A DNA stretch of 64,000 nt, from the NCBI RefSeq assembly GCF_041435215.1, contig NZ_CP108394.1:1426001-1490000 (forward strand), written 5' to 3'. The notes beneath the pieces are model-generated. The model did no database searches. It was not told the DNA's origin and worked only from the letters and a program-made list of their open reading frames with translations. Positions 43,371 through 51,410 of this stretch are shown piece by piece (within the stretch, counting starts at the first letter, position 1; each line of letters opens with the position of its first letter). The DNA is from Streptomyces sp. NBC_01314 (GTDB lineage Bacteria > Actinomycetota > Actinomycetes > Streptomycetales > Streptomycetaceae). The position numbers and the translations under genes were made by a program.

Positions 43371-44399
43371 GTGAACGGAGAATCCGGCGGCAGGATCGTG
43401 GTCACTGGCGCCACCGGCAACGTGGGAACGAGTCTGGTGCGTCTGCTCTCGGAGGACACGCGGGTCGGCGAGATACGGGGACTGGCCCGGCGGGTCCCCG
43501 AGTGGGCGCCCGCGAAGACGGACTGGTCGGCCGTGGACCTGGCATCCGAGCAGGCCGATCTGGTCAAGGAGTTCGAGGGCGCCGACGCGGTCGTCCATCT
43601 CGCCTGGGCGTTCCAGCCGACGCACGACCCGGCCTCGACCTGGCGGACCAATGTGCTGGGCAGCATCCGGGTGTTCGAGGCGGTGGCGGCGGCCAAGGTC
43701 CCGACGCTGGTGCACGCCTCGTCGGTCGGCGCCTACTCACCGGGGCCGAAGGACCACGCGGTCGACGAGTCGTGGCCCACGCACGGGTGGCCGGACGCCG
43801 CGTACTGCCGGGAGAAGGCCTATCTGGAGCGTGCCCTGGACTCCTTCGAGCACGAGCATCCCGGGGTGCGGGTGGTGCGGATGCGGCCCGCGTTCCTGTT
43901 CAAGCGGGAGTCGGCGAGCGAGCAGCGCCGCATCTTCGGCGGGCGTTTCCTGCCGGGGCCGCTGGCGCGGCCGGAGCTGCTGCCGTTCCTGCCCGACATC
44001 CCCGGGCTGAGGGTGCAGACACTGCACACCGACGACGCCGCTCAGGCGTACCGGCTGGCGCTGCACACCGGCGTCCACGGTGCCTTCAACCTCGCGGCGG
44101 AGTCGCCCGTGGACGCCGCGCTGCTCAGCGAGGTGCTGGGTTCCCGTCCGATGAGGCTGCCCCGGGTCGCGGCCCGCTCGGCGGTCGCCGCCGCGTGGAA
44201 CCTACGGCTGCTGCCCGCCTCACCGCACCTTTTCGACGCCGTCCTGCGGCTGCCGCTGATGGACTCCTCGAAGGCCCGCGACGAGCTGGGCTGGCAACCG
44301 CAGCGTACGGCGGTGGAGGTGCTGGAGGAGTTCCTGGAGGGGCTGCGGCACGGGGCCGGTGAGCGGACCGAGCCGCTCCGGGGGCGAAAGGTGGGCTGA
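43371..44399 (+). CDS. NAD-dependent epimerase/dehydratase (extended SDR)
   Basis: 342-residue extended short-chain dehydrogenase. Cofactor motif TGATGNVG, ASSVGAYSPG, and Tyr/Lys catalytic pair in YCREKAYLE. Family members act on nucleotide sugars or small carbonyl compounds. GTG 43371 follows GAGAGGAG. It is divergent from the VanX-like gene and is followed by two hairpins, the second a likely terminator. Confidence 0.92.
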   Translation: MNGESGGRIVVTGATGNVGTSLVRLLSEDTRVGEIRGLARRVPEWAPAKTDWSAVDLASEQADLVKEFEGADAVVHLAWAFQPTHDPASTWRTNVLGSIRVFEAVAAAKVPTLVHASSVGAYSPGPKDHAVDESWPTHGWPDAAYCREKAYLERALDSFEHEHPGVRVVRMRPAFLFKRESASEQRRIFGGRFLPGPLARPELLPFLPDIPGLRVQTLHTDDAAQAYRLALHTGVHGAFNLAAESPVDAALLSEVLGSRPMRLPRVAARSAVAAAWNLRLLPASPHLFDAVLRLPLMDSSKARDELGWQPQRTAVEVLEEFLEGLRHGAGERTEPLRGRKVG

Positions 44400-44403
44400 G
44401 GCC

Positions 44404-44453
44404 GAGTACGCCGGTCTCGTCGTACGACCAGACCGGCGTGGGCCGGCGTACTC
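44404..44453. repeat. Nested palindromes after the epimerase gene
   Basis: An outer inverted repeat GAGTACGCCGG/CCGGCGTACTC competes with an inner 30-base near-perfect palindrome (44409-44438) whose arms CGCCGGTCT/AGACCGGCG enclose GTCGTACGAC. The two foldings exclude each other. Confidence 0.7.
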
Positions 44454-44461
44454 GCACGTGA

Positions 44462-44495
44462 CGGCGCCTCCCCGGATCCCACCGGGGAGGCGCCG
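44462..44495. terminator. Bidirectional terminator, 14-bp perfect stem
   Basis: Arms CGGCGCCTCCCCGG and CCGGGGAGGCGCCG with loop ATCCCA, between the convergent epimerase and small acidic-protein genes. Confidence 0.85.
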
Positions 44496-44539
44496 AGTCT
44501 GTGGGTAGCCAGGGACGCTTCGGAACGAAGGACGGGCGG

Positions 44540-44800
44540 TCAGCCGGACGGCTCGTCGGGTACCGGCTGCTCGGGGTCGACGCCACCCGACCGCGTCGCG
44601 CCCTGCCGGCCGGTACCGGCCTCGTCCGTGTCGGGCACGTCGGTGGCCTCGCCGGCCGCCCCCTCGTCCTGCTCGTCCTCGGTGGCACGCGTCGGGGCCA
44701 CCTCCCACGGGTCCTCGCCCTCGTTCGCCTGCTGATCGGGCAGGTCCCTCGGGACGGGATCCCCGTGCTCGCCGGGACCCTCCGGCCGGTGATCGGTCAC
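44540..44800 (-). CDS. Small acidic, disordered hypothetical protein
   Basis: 86-residue protein rich in Glu, Asp, Pro and Gly (GEDPWEVAPTRATEDEQDEGAAGEATDVPDTDEAG), with no hydrophobic core, so probably intrinsically disordered. Start GTG 44800 is set by AAGGAGCACGCC; the frame extends 8 codons further upstream. Small proteins of this type are common in streptomycetes; function unknown. Confidence 0.7.
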   Translation of the reverse strand: MTDHRPEGPGEHGDPVPRDLPDQQANEGEDPWEVAPTRATEDEQDEGAAGEATDVPDTDEAGTGRQGATRSGGVDPEQPVPDEPSG

Positions 44801-44866
44801 GGCGTGCTCCTTCCTGTCGTGCACCGGACGCGGGTACCTCGGCCTGATCGACTCAAACCAGGTGCG

Positions 44867-45841
44867 TCAGGCAAGGTCGCGCAGCTCATCCAGCGCCGCC
44901 GTCAGCTGCGGCGCCACCGCCTCCCGCCGCCACGCGACCTGCTCGTCGTCCAGGGCGCGCGGCACCGCCTCCACCAGCATGATCAAGTAGAGGTAGCTGC
45001 GGTAGAGGGCATACCGTCGGCGCACCGACGGCGTGAACTCGACGGCTCCGCCCGCCTCCTGATAACCCGCCAGGAAGTCGGCGTCCTGCCGGATGTCTCC
45101 GAGCAGCGACAGCGAGACGAAGTCCGCGACCGGGTCGCCCCAGAACATGCGCTCGCCGTCGATCAGGCCGCCGACGCGCGGTGACTTTCCGCGCTCGACG
45201 AGGATGTTGCCCTGCCACAGGTCGAAGTGGACCAGACGCGGCACGGTCACCTCGTCGAGGGCGTCGTACGCGGCCTCCGCCGTGCGGGCCACCTCGTCCA
45301 CGGGAAGGGGCAGCCAGGCCCGGAAGTGGCGGGCGTCGGCGAGTATGGCGTCGTAGAGGGCGGCGAAGGCGGTGCGCCAGTCGGTGGTGAGGGGGCCGAA
45401 CGCGCCGGACGGGTAGCCGAAGCCGAGGCCGGTCACCTCGTGGAGGCGGGCCACCAGACCGCCCAACTCCCGCCGCAGCAGAGCCTTTTGACCATGCTCA
45501 AGACCGTCCCATCCACCACCCGGGCAGTGGGTGAGCAGGAGGTGGCGGCCGGTCGGGGCGGTCTCGTCGAGGGCGGCTCCGGCCACCCGGGGCGCGGGGA
45601 CGCCGACGGTCTCGGCGGCCCGGCAGAACTCGGCCTCCGCGCCGAGGAGTTCGCTCTCGTAGGCCAGGCGGGGGGTGGTTGACGGCGGGGGGATCTTGAG
45701 GATCAGCCGGGTTCCGTCGGTGAGGCGCAGCTCCTCGACGGTGTTGTACGTGCCGCCGCTCAGCGGCAGCCGCTCGGCGAGGCTTTCCGGCGGCAGCCCC
45801 GCCGCCGCCAGGACGAGCCGTGCCCGCTCCCCGTCGTCCAC
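44867..45841 (-). CDS. APH-fold aminoglycoside/choline kinase-like phosphotransferase
   Basis: 324-residue kinase of the APH family. Features: nucleotide-binding start LSGGTYNTVEELRLTDGTRLILK with Lys, Brenner motif VHFDLWQGNILV and the metal-binding LIDGERMFWGDP. Small molecules (aminoglycoside, choline, macrolide or fructosamine-like substrates) are usual; no resistance claim can be made from the sequence. GTG 45841 is the start. A strong hairpin lies directly upstream of it. Confidence 0.9.
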   Translation of the reverse strand: MDDGERARLVLAAAGLPPESLAERLPLSGGTYNTVEELRLTDGTRLILKIPPPSTTPRLAYESELLGAEAEFCRAAETVGVPAPRVAGAALDETAPTGRHLLLTHCPGGGWDGLEHGQKALLRRELGGLVARLHEVTGLGFGYPSGAFGPLTTDWRTAFAALYDAILADARHFRAWLPLPVDEVARTAEAAYDALDEVTVPRLVHFDLWQGNILVERGKSPRVGGLIDGERMFWGDPVADFVSLSLLGDIRQDADFLAGYQEAGGAVEFTPSVRRRYALYRSYLYLIMLVEAVPRALDDEQVAWRREAVAPQLTAALDELRDLA

Positions 45842-45867
45842 TCCGGTCCCCCTCGTCGCGTCGTCCG

Positions 45868-45910
45868 CAGCCGTGCGGGCCCCACTCTGCCAGGTGGGCC
45901 CGCACGGCTG
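45868..45910. terminator. Strong 15-bp hairpin upstream of the APH kinase gene
   Basis: Perfect arms 45868-45882 and 45896-45910 with a 13-base loop. Lying 27 bases before the kinase start, it is either a leader structure of that mRNA or a barrier to read-through from elsewhere. Confidence 0.6.
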
Positions 45911-46139
45911 AACCCCTGTTCACGAACGGCCCGACCGTCGACGGCGCCAACCACCACCCCTCCGCCTCTCCGCCCGCTGGACCGCCACCGGCCGCACCGA
46001 ACCGGTGGCCCGGGCATACACGTCGGGCGTGCGCACGCCCGGCGTGTGGCCACCGACGAGCACCTGGGCGGAGCAGGAGCGGAGTAGCCCTCGCACGAAA
46101 ATCCATTGGCCTCCCCCAATGGCCCGAGTAACTTAGGCG

Positions 46140-46162
46140 AAAACCTAGGGCCCCTAGGTTTT
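46140..46162 (+). terminator. Intrinsic terminator-like hairpin in the FusB-type gene leader
   Basis: AAAACCTAG-GGCCC-CTAGGTTTT followed by GTTGTT, ending 34 bases before the ATG of the FusB-type gene. It is the only T-tailed, A/T-flanked terminator-like structure I saw in the window, and its place suggests attenuation. Confidence 0.55.
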
Positions 46163-46195
46163 GTTGTTCGATCGCCACTTTCTGGAGGAACCACC

Positions 46196-46690
46196 ATGAA
46201 GCCGCTCACCGAGCAGGACATCCGCGGCTCGTTCGTCAACTGCTCCAAGGGCGAGGCGAAGCGGATCTCCCTGCCTCGCGATCTGGAGGAACGACCCTGG
46301 GACGATCTGGACTTCCTCGGCTGGCGGGACCCGGGCGCGCCCGACCGCAGCTACCTCGTGACCGAGCGGGCCGGTCGGCCGTTCGGTGTCACCCTGCGCT
46401 TTCCCTCCGCACAGCGCGGCTTTCTCCATCGGAGCATGTGCTCGTTGTGTCTGACGACCCACCGGGGCGGCGGAGTCTCGTTGATGACGGCCCGGAAGGC
46501 GGGCGCGGCCGGACGCGAGGGAAACTCCGTGGGCCTGTACATGTGCGCCGACCTGGCCTGTTCGCTGTATGTGCGGGGCAGGAAGGCGCTCGACACGGGG
46601 AGCCGGTTCGAGGAGAGCCTCACGCCGGAGGAGCAGATCGCCCGGACGGTGGGCAATCTCTCCGCGTTCCTCGAGAAGCTGTACGACTGA
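46196..46690 (+). CDS. FBP-domain protein (EF-G-binding, FusB-like zinc finger)
   Basis: 164-residue protein of the FusB/FBP_C type. The treble-clef zinc site is visible as C82-x2-C85 (SMCSLCLTTHRGGG) and C117-x4-C122 (YMCADLACSLYVRGR). FusB-type proteins bind elongation factor G and release it from the ribosome, giving fusidic acid resistance or helping translation under stress. The N-terminal half is distinct from staphylococcal FusB. ATG 46196 follows TGGAGGAACCACC. Hairpins directly upstream suggest attenuation. Whether it gives antibiotic resistance is unknown. Confidence 0.88.
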   Translation: MKPLTEQDIRGSFVNCSKGEAKRISLPRDLEERPWDDLDFLGWRDPGAPDRSYLVTERAGRPFGVTLRFPSAQRGFLHRSMCSLCLTTHRGGGVSLMTARKAGAAGREGNSVGLYMCADLACSLYVRGRKALDTGSRFEESLTPEEQIARTVGNLSAFLEKLYD

Positions 46691-46759
46691 GCACACCCCT
46701 TCTCCCGCGGAGAGGAGGGTGCCCCCGCCTCCGGCGTACTGTCCTCGATCAGGAGTTCG

Positions 46760-48046
46760 GTGGAGCGGCGGAACGGGAACAGCGCAAGGATGCGAGACGT
46801 ACGTGGTGTGTGGGGCCTGATCGGCGAGCGGGTCGCGAAATGGCGGCAGGACCCGGTGATCGTGCAGTCGGTGCGGTCGGCGGCGGCGGCCACCGTGGCC
46901 TATGTGGTGGCGCTGCAGGTCAGTTCGGAGGCGGCGCCCCTGACGGCTCCGCTCACCGCGCTCCTCGTCGTGCAGGTGACCCTCTACGCCACGCTCACCA
47001 CGGGTATCCGGCGGGTGAACTCGGTGGTCGCCGGCGTCGTCATCGCCATCGGGTTCAGCGTCCTGGTGGGCCTCACCTGGTGGAGCCTCGCCCTGATCAT
47101 CCTGGCCTCGCTCGCGGTGGGACATCTGGTGCGGGTCAGCGAGTTCGTGCCCGAGGTGGCGATCAGCGCGATGCTGGTGCTCGGGGTGACCAGGGTCGGC
47201 GACACGGCGTGGGCGCGGGTCCTGGAAACGCTGATCGGCGCGGTCGTCGGGCTCGCCTTCAACCTCCTGCTCGCTCCCCCGGTGTGGGTGGAGGCGGCCG
47301 GCGAGTCCATCGAGGACCTGGCCCGGCGGATGCGGCGGCTGATGATCCGCGTCGGCGAGGAGGCCGCGGGCCGCACCCCGGCGGAGGCCGCGGCGGCCCG
47401 GCTGCACGAGGCCAGGAAACTCGACTTCGACATCGTCGAGGTGGACGCGGCCCTCCAGCAGGCCGAGGACAGCCTGAAGCTCAATCCGCGCGTACGGGAG
47501 GGTCTGCTGCACCGGGTCGTGCTGCGCACCGGGCTGGACACGCTGGAGATCTGCACGGTGGTCCTGCGGGTGCTGGCCCGTACCCTGACCGACCTCGCCA
47601 AGGAGCGGGAGCCGAGTCCACTGTTCTCCTCCCAGGTGGGGGCGGCCGTCGAGCGGTTGCTCGCCGAGATCGGCGACGCGGTGGTCAGCTTCGCGGTGCT
47701 GGTCACGACCGATGTCAGCCGTAGCGCCGAGTCCGCGGAGGGCCGGCTCACCGCCGAGCTGTCGGCGGCCACCGCGACCCGCGACAAGCTGGCCCAGCTG
47801 CTCCTCGAGGACGTCCAGCGGGACGCCGGCCAATGGCATCTGCACGGTGCCGTGCTGACGGAGGTCAATCGCATACTGGACGAGCTGGACACCGAGCACC
47901 GCTCCCAGCGGCTCCTGGAGGAACTGGACCGCTGCACCCGCGAACAGCGCGAGCGCTCCCCCCGGCTCACGCGCCTGCGCGACCGCGTGCGCGTCCCGCG
48001 CCTCCTCCAGCGGAACCGGTCCGGCCCCGCCGGACGTACTAAGTGA
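46760..48046 (+). CDS. FUSC-family/aromatic acid exporter-like membrane protein
   Basis: 428-residue protein with five to six transmembrane helices in the first 190 residues (SAAAATVAYVVALQVSSEAAPLTAPLTALLVVQV and onward) and a long helical cytoplasmic C-terminus. It resembles the FUSC/YqjA-type half transporters linked with aromatic acid efflux. GTG 46760 follows AGGAG; ATG 46790 is an alternative. It follows the FBP-domain gene after 69 bp, so co-transcription is possible. Confidence 0.85.
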   Translation: MERRNGNSARMRDVRGVWGLIGERVAKWRQDPVIVQSVRSAAAATVAYVVALQVSSEAAPLTAPLTALLVVQVTLYATLTTGIRRVNSVVAGVVIAIGFSVLVGLTWWSLALIILASLAVGHLVRVSEFVPEVAISAMLVLGVTRVGDTAWARVLETLIGAVVGLAFNLLLAPPVWVEAAGESIEDLARRMRRLMIRVGEEAAGRTPAEAAAARLHEARKLDFDIVEVDAALQQAEDSLKLNPRVREGLLHRVVLRTGLDTLEICTVVLRVLARTLTDLAKEREPSPLFSSQVGAAVERLLAEIGDAVVSFAVLVTTDVSRSAESAEGRLTAELSAATATRDKLAQLLLEDVQRDAGQWHLHGAVLTEVNRILDELDTEHRSQRLLEELDRCTREQRERSPRLTRLRDRVRVPRLLQRNRSGPAGRTK

Positions 48047-48110
48047 CGCCGAATCGAGTTACGCCGTAGCAAGTGACGAGGCACCACACGAGATCGAGGG
48101 GGCGTACGGA

Positions 48111-49217
48111 ATGACCGAAGGCGCCGTGCGGATCGACGGGACCACTCTGCGTCTGCCGGGGGGTGTGCAGGTGCGCTTCAAGCGCACCCTGCGCCTGCCG
48201 GAGACGGGCACGCACCAACTCCCGCCCGGCCTGGGCGACTTCCCGATCCGGCGGGTGGAGGACCACCCACGGACCGCTCCGGAGGAGATGCGGGCGCGCG
48301 GCGGTGTGATGCTCCCCGTGTATCTGCGCGAGGCGATGTGGCTGCACTTCGGCGGTTCCACGGAACCGGCCGCGCTCCAGGTCGGCGTCGGCAAGGTGTG
48401 CGCGGTGTCGGGCAAGCCGTGGAGCGGCACGCTCGCACGCGATCCACAGAACTACGTGGTGCTGCCGCGGCAGCCGTGGCTCGACGGCATCAACTCCGGC
48501 AAGGGCACGGTCAGGCAGTTCGTGGCCGTCCCGCTCGGGCTCGGCGCCACGGTCGAGGGCCAGGTCACCGGCGAGGAGGTGTTCGGCGGGGTCCAGCTGC
48601 AGTCGTTCCCGCTGAACGACGAGCAGCTCGCCCTGTGGCGGGAGGAGGAGCGGCTGCGCGCCGAGCGGGAGCGAGGCCTGCGACAACTCGGTGCCTACGA
48701 CGTCTTCGGCGGCACGGGCCCGGTCCCGATGCCGCCGCCGGGTGCCGCACCTGTGCCGCCCCGGTCCAGCGGGTTCATGGCGGCTCCCGGCGCGGCCCCG
48801 AGGCCCGGCGCTCCCGCCGCCCCGCCCCGGGCGCCTGCCGCGATGGGCCTCGGTGTCGGCGGCTCGATGCGCCAGGAGGTCTACCAGGACACCCGGCCGC
48901 GCGGCAGCTGGGCCGGGACACCGGCCGGGCGGGTCTTCGTGCACCTGGTCACGCCGCCCGAGTGGCACCGGATCACCGGGGAGGCCCCGCCGCCGTCACC
49001 CGTGGACCGTGCGGCCTACACACGGGCCGGGCTCCCCTGGTTCGACTACTACGACCAGGACGGCCACGACCTCGACCCGGCCGACGCCCTCGGCACGGTG
49101 AAGCCCGTCGGCGGCTGGCTCGGGGACGACCTCGACCCGTGGCAGGCACCTGCCCCCGGCCAGGTCAAGCCGCTCGGTGACGCACCGGGCAAGCCGATCC
49201 AGGACGGCGACTGGTAG
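48111..49217 (+). CDS. Conserved hypothetical protein with Pro/Ala-rich hinge
   Basis: 368-residue protein that I do not recognise. The first 190 residues look globular (VMLPVYLREAMWLHFGGSTEPAALQVGVGKVCAVSGKPWSGTL and QNYVVLPRQPWLDGINSGKGTVRQF). Residues about 200-250 form a Pro/Ala/Gly hinge, and a second globular part has an Asp-rich stretch FDYYDQDGHDLDPADA that might bind metal. No signal peptide or membrane helix. It is followed by a terminator hairpin. Confident as a gene, not as a function. Confidence 0.85.
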   Translation: MTEGAVRIDGTTLRLPGGVQVRFKRTLRLPETGTHQLPPGLGDFPIRRVEDHPRTAPEEMRARGGVMLPVYLREAMWLHFGGSTEPAALQVGVGKVCAVSGKPWSGTLARDPQNYVVLPRQPWLDGINSGKGTVRQFVAVPLGLGATVEGQVTGEEVFGGVQLQSFPLNDEQLALWREEERLRAERERGLRQLGAYDVFGGTGPVPMPPPGAAPVPPRSSGFMAAPGAAPRPGAPAAPPRAPAAMGLGVGGSMRQEVYQDTRPRGSWAGTPAGRVFVHLVTPPEWHRITGEAPPPSPVDRAAYTRAGLPWFDYYDQDGHDLDPADALGTVKPVGGWLGDDLDPWQAPAPGQVKPLGDAPGKPIQDGDW

Positions 49218-49240
49218 CCGGTCCCGACAGCCGACGCGAT

Positions 49241-49271
49241 GGCGGGCGTCGCATGGCGCGCGACGCCCGCC
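49241..49271 (+). terminator. Hairpin terminator
   Basis: Perfect 12-bp stem GGCGGGCGTCGC/GCGACGCCCGCC with a 7-base loop, 23 bases after the stop of the hypothetical gene and about 75 bases before the next start. Confidence 0.7.
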
Positions 49272-49345
49272 GTCGCCTTTGCGCGGAGGCGCTCGTACCC
49301 GTCAAGGTGGTGACGGCCGAGACGAGCGACACCCGAGGTGCACGA

Positions 49346-50611
49346 ATGACGAGTGAGGCGGCAGGGGACCGAGGCGGCTGGAGCAGGCGCCACGTCCTGG
49401 GGCTGTTGGCGGGAGCGGCCGTACCGGCCACCCTGGCCGGCTGCGCGGGCTCCGACGGGACGGCCGGCCCCACGTCGTCCTCCCCCGCGCGGAACGCTCC
49501 GACGGCTCCCTCGCCGGAGGCGGAGGCCGGGGCGGGAACCGCGTCCGCGACCGCCACGCCCTCCCCCGCGCCCACCCGGACCGGCCCCCGGCCGCTGTAC
49601 ATCGGTACGTACACCTCGGTCGAGGGCGGCGGCACCGGCATCGGCGTGGCGACGTACGACACCCGCAGCGGCCGGGTCACGGGCAAGGGGACGATCACCG
49701 GTGTCCCCGACCCTTCGTACCTCGCCGTTCACCCGGACGGCCGGACGCTGTACGCCGTGAACGAGCGCACGGAGGGCGGGGTGACCGCCGTGCGCCTGTC
49801 CGACCGCAAGGTCCTCGGCACCCGCAGCAGCGGCGGCGAGGCGCCGTGCCAGCTGTCGGTGCACCCGAGCGGGCGGTGGCTGCTGAGCGCGAACTACGGC
49901 TCGGGCAGTGTCGCCGTGCACCCGGTCGAGGACTCGGGGGCGCTGGGCGAGCGCACGGATCTGGTCGTGCACAGCAGTCCGGCGCCGGGCCCGGGGCAGG
50001 ACGGGCCGCACGCGCACCAGGTCATCACGAGCCCGGACGGCGGGCACGTCCTGGCCGTCGATCTGGGCACCGACACGGTCTACACCTACCGCCTGAACGA
50101 GTCCCGGGGAACGCTCACCGAGGTCTCCCGGGCGCGCACCCGGTCGGGTGCGGGGCCGCGGCACCTCACCTTCCATCCCGACGGCCGGTACGCCTATCTC
50201 GCCAACGAGGTCGACAACACGGTCGTGGTCTGCGCCTACGACCCCGGCAGCGGCCGGCTCACCCCCGGTGACCCGCAGTCGACGGGCACGGGTTCGGGCA
50301 CGAACTACCCGGCGCAGCTGGTCGTGACGCCGGACGGCTCGCACGCGTATCTCGCCAACCGGGGGCACGACAGCCTGACGCGCTACGCGGTCGAGGCGGA
50401 CGGCGCACGGCTGAAGCTCCTCGACAGCGTGCCGGTCGGCGGGGACTTCCCGCGCCAGATCGCCCTCTCGCCGGACGGCGGCCTGCTGTTCGCCGCGCTG
50501 CAGCGGTCGAGCGCGGTCAGTGTCTTCCGGGTCGACCCCGGAACCGGTGAACTGCGGCGCGCGGGCGAGCCGTTCGCGTCACCCGTCGCCGTCTGTGCGC
50601 TGCCGCTGTAG
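49346..50611 (+). CDS. Lactonase-family (7-bladed beta-propeller) lipoprotein
   Basis: 421-residue secreted protein of the 6-phosphogluconolactonase-like (lactonase) fold. A Tat signal WSRRHVLGLLAG leads to a lipobox ending LAGC, then a Ser/Thr/Pro/Ala-rich spacer and the propeller with repeated YLAVHPDGRTLYAVNE, LTFHPDGRYAYLANE and VVTPDGSHAYLANR blades. Cell-surface location makes a role in central metabolism unlikely; extracellular lactone hydrolysis is possible. ATG 49346 follows GAGGTG; the frame extends upstream to 49253. Its 3' end overlaps the convergent DUF2470 gene by 33 bp. Confidence 0.9.
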   Translation: MTSEAAGDRGGWSRRHVLGLLAGAAVPATLAGCAGSDGTAGPTSSSPARNAPTAPSPEAEAGAGTASATATPSPAPTRTGPRPLYIGTYTSVEGGGTGIGVATYDTRSGRVTGKGTITGVPDPSYLAVHPDGRTLYAVNERTEGGVTAVRLSDRKVLGTRSSGGEAPCQLSVHPSGRWLLSANYGSGSVAVHPVEDSGALGERTDLVVHSSPAPGPGQDGPHAHQVITSPDGGHVLAVDLGTDTVYTYRLNESRGTLTEVSRARTRSGAGPRHLTFHPDGRYAYLANEVDNTVVVCAYDPGSGRLTPGDPQSTGTGSGTNYPAQLVVTPDGSHAYLANRGHDSLTRYAVEADGARLKLLDSVPVGGDFPRQIALSPDGGLLFAALQRSSAVSVFRVDPGTGELRRAGEPFASPVAVCALPL

Positions 50612-51304
50612 GGCACGCGGGCAGGACGCGGCGCTCGCCCGGGAGAGCAGGATGTGCATCCGCTCGGTGAGCTGCGCCATGTCGTCGGCGGGCTCGTGGA
50701 ACGTCAGGCGTACGTCGCCGTTGCCGCGGACCCGCTCGATGCGCAGGGTCAGGCCGTGCCGGTCGACGGCGAGCGGCTGGACGCGTACGGCGCCGTGCAG
50801 GCTGTCGTGCGGGACGAGCCGGGTGAGGCGCTCGACGGCGTCGGGGTGCGCGTCGGCGAGATGGGTCAGCAGCCGGGACTCGGCCATGGCCAGCGGATCC
50901 GGCTGGGCGGCGGCGAACTCGTCGAGGTCGACCACGACCGCGCCGGACGGCTCGCGCAGCACGATGCGGGTGGGCCGGAACACCAGGTCGCCGTCCTTGG
51001 GCGCGAACCAGCCGGCGATCCACAGCCGGGTCCGGATACGGTCGCGCACGGGGACGGGTGCCACGTCGGCGAACTCCAGCACGGCCGACGGCTCGCCGCG
51101 CGGCGCGCAGATCGCGGCGGCGACGAGCGTACTGTCCTCGGGGACGCACAGGATCACCCGGCCGTCCTCGGTGACGGTGTGCGCGCCGACGAACTCCTCA
51201 CGGCCGCCCTCGGCGGTCACCGCGCAGGACCACGCCGCCGCGAGCACAGAGCGGGCACGCTCCGCCGCGGCGGGCGCGGCCGTCCAGATGTGACGGTCAC
51301 CCAT
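50579..51304 (-). CDS. DUF2470 protein (HugZ-like fold), iron-regulated
   Basis: 241-residue protein with a split-barrel N-terminal domain and a C-terminal DUF2470 segment (LLTHLADAHPDAVERLTRLV to DMAQLTERMHILL). DUF2470 domains occur in haem-utilisation oxygenases and siderophore-linked proteins. A DmdR1/IdeR-type iron box lies 13 bp upstream of ATG 51304, so the gene should be switched on under iron limitation. GGAGG precedes the start. Haem binding itself is not evident from residues. Confidence 0.9.
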   Translation of the reverse strand: MGDRHIWTAAPAAAERARSVLAAAWSCAVTAEGGREEFVGAHTVTEDGRVILCVPEDSTLVAAAICAPRGEPSAVLEFADVAPVPVRDRIRTRLWIAGWFAPKDGDLVFRPTRIVLREPSGAVVVDLDEFAAAQPDPLAMAESRLLTHLADAHPDAVERLTRLVPHDSLHGAVRVQPLAVDRHGLTLRIERVRGNGDVRLTFHEPADDMAQLTERMHILLSRASAASCPRALQRQRTDGDG

Positions 51305-51316
51305 CCCAAACCTCCA

Positions 51317-51335
51317 TTAGGTAAGCCTTGCCTAA
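51317..51335. promoter_or_regulatory. Iron box (DmdR1/IdeR-type operator)
   Basis: 19-bp site TTAGGTAAGCCTTGCCTAA, close to the actinobacterial consensus TTAGGTTAGGCTAACCTAA. It lies just before the DUF2470 gene start and overlaps its leader. Confidence 0.85.
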
Positions 51336-51388
51336 CCTATCGAAGATCAGGGCGTACGCCAACCACCGTGGGCCGATCCATGGACTTT

Positions 51389-51408
51389 CCGTTCGCCGCG
51401 GCGAACGG
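51389..51408 (-). terminator. 20-bp perfect palindrome after the TetR gene
   Basis: CCGTTCGC-CGCG-GCGAACGG immediately downstream of the TetR stop codon; likely terminator. Confidence 0.65.
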
Positions 51409-51410
51409 AC

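Larger units (their letters stand above)
45842..46195. other. 354-bp divergent region with many hairpins
   Basis: Between the APH kinase and the FusB-type gene. Contents: 15-bp stem CAGCCGTGCGGGCCC with its complement (45868-45910), palindrome CGGGCGTGCGCACGCCCG (46024-46041), stem CCATTGG/CCAATGG (46103-46122), and stem AAAACCTAG/CTAGGTTTT with a T-rich tail (46140-46162). There is no convincing gene. The last two sit directly before the FusB-type ribosome site. Confidence 0.7.
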
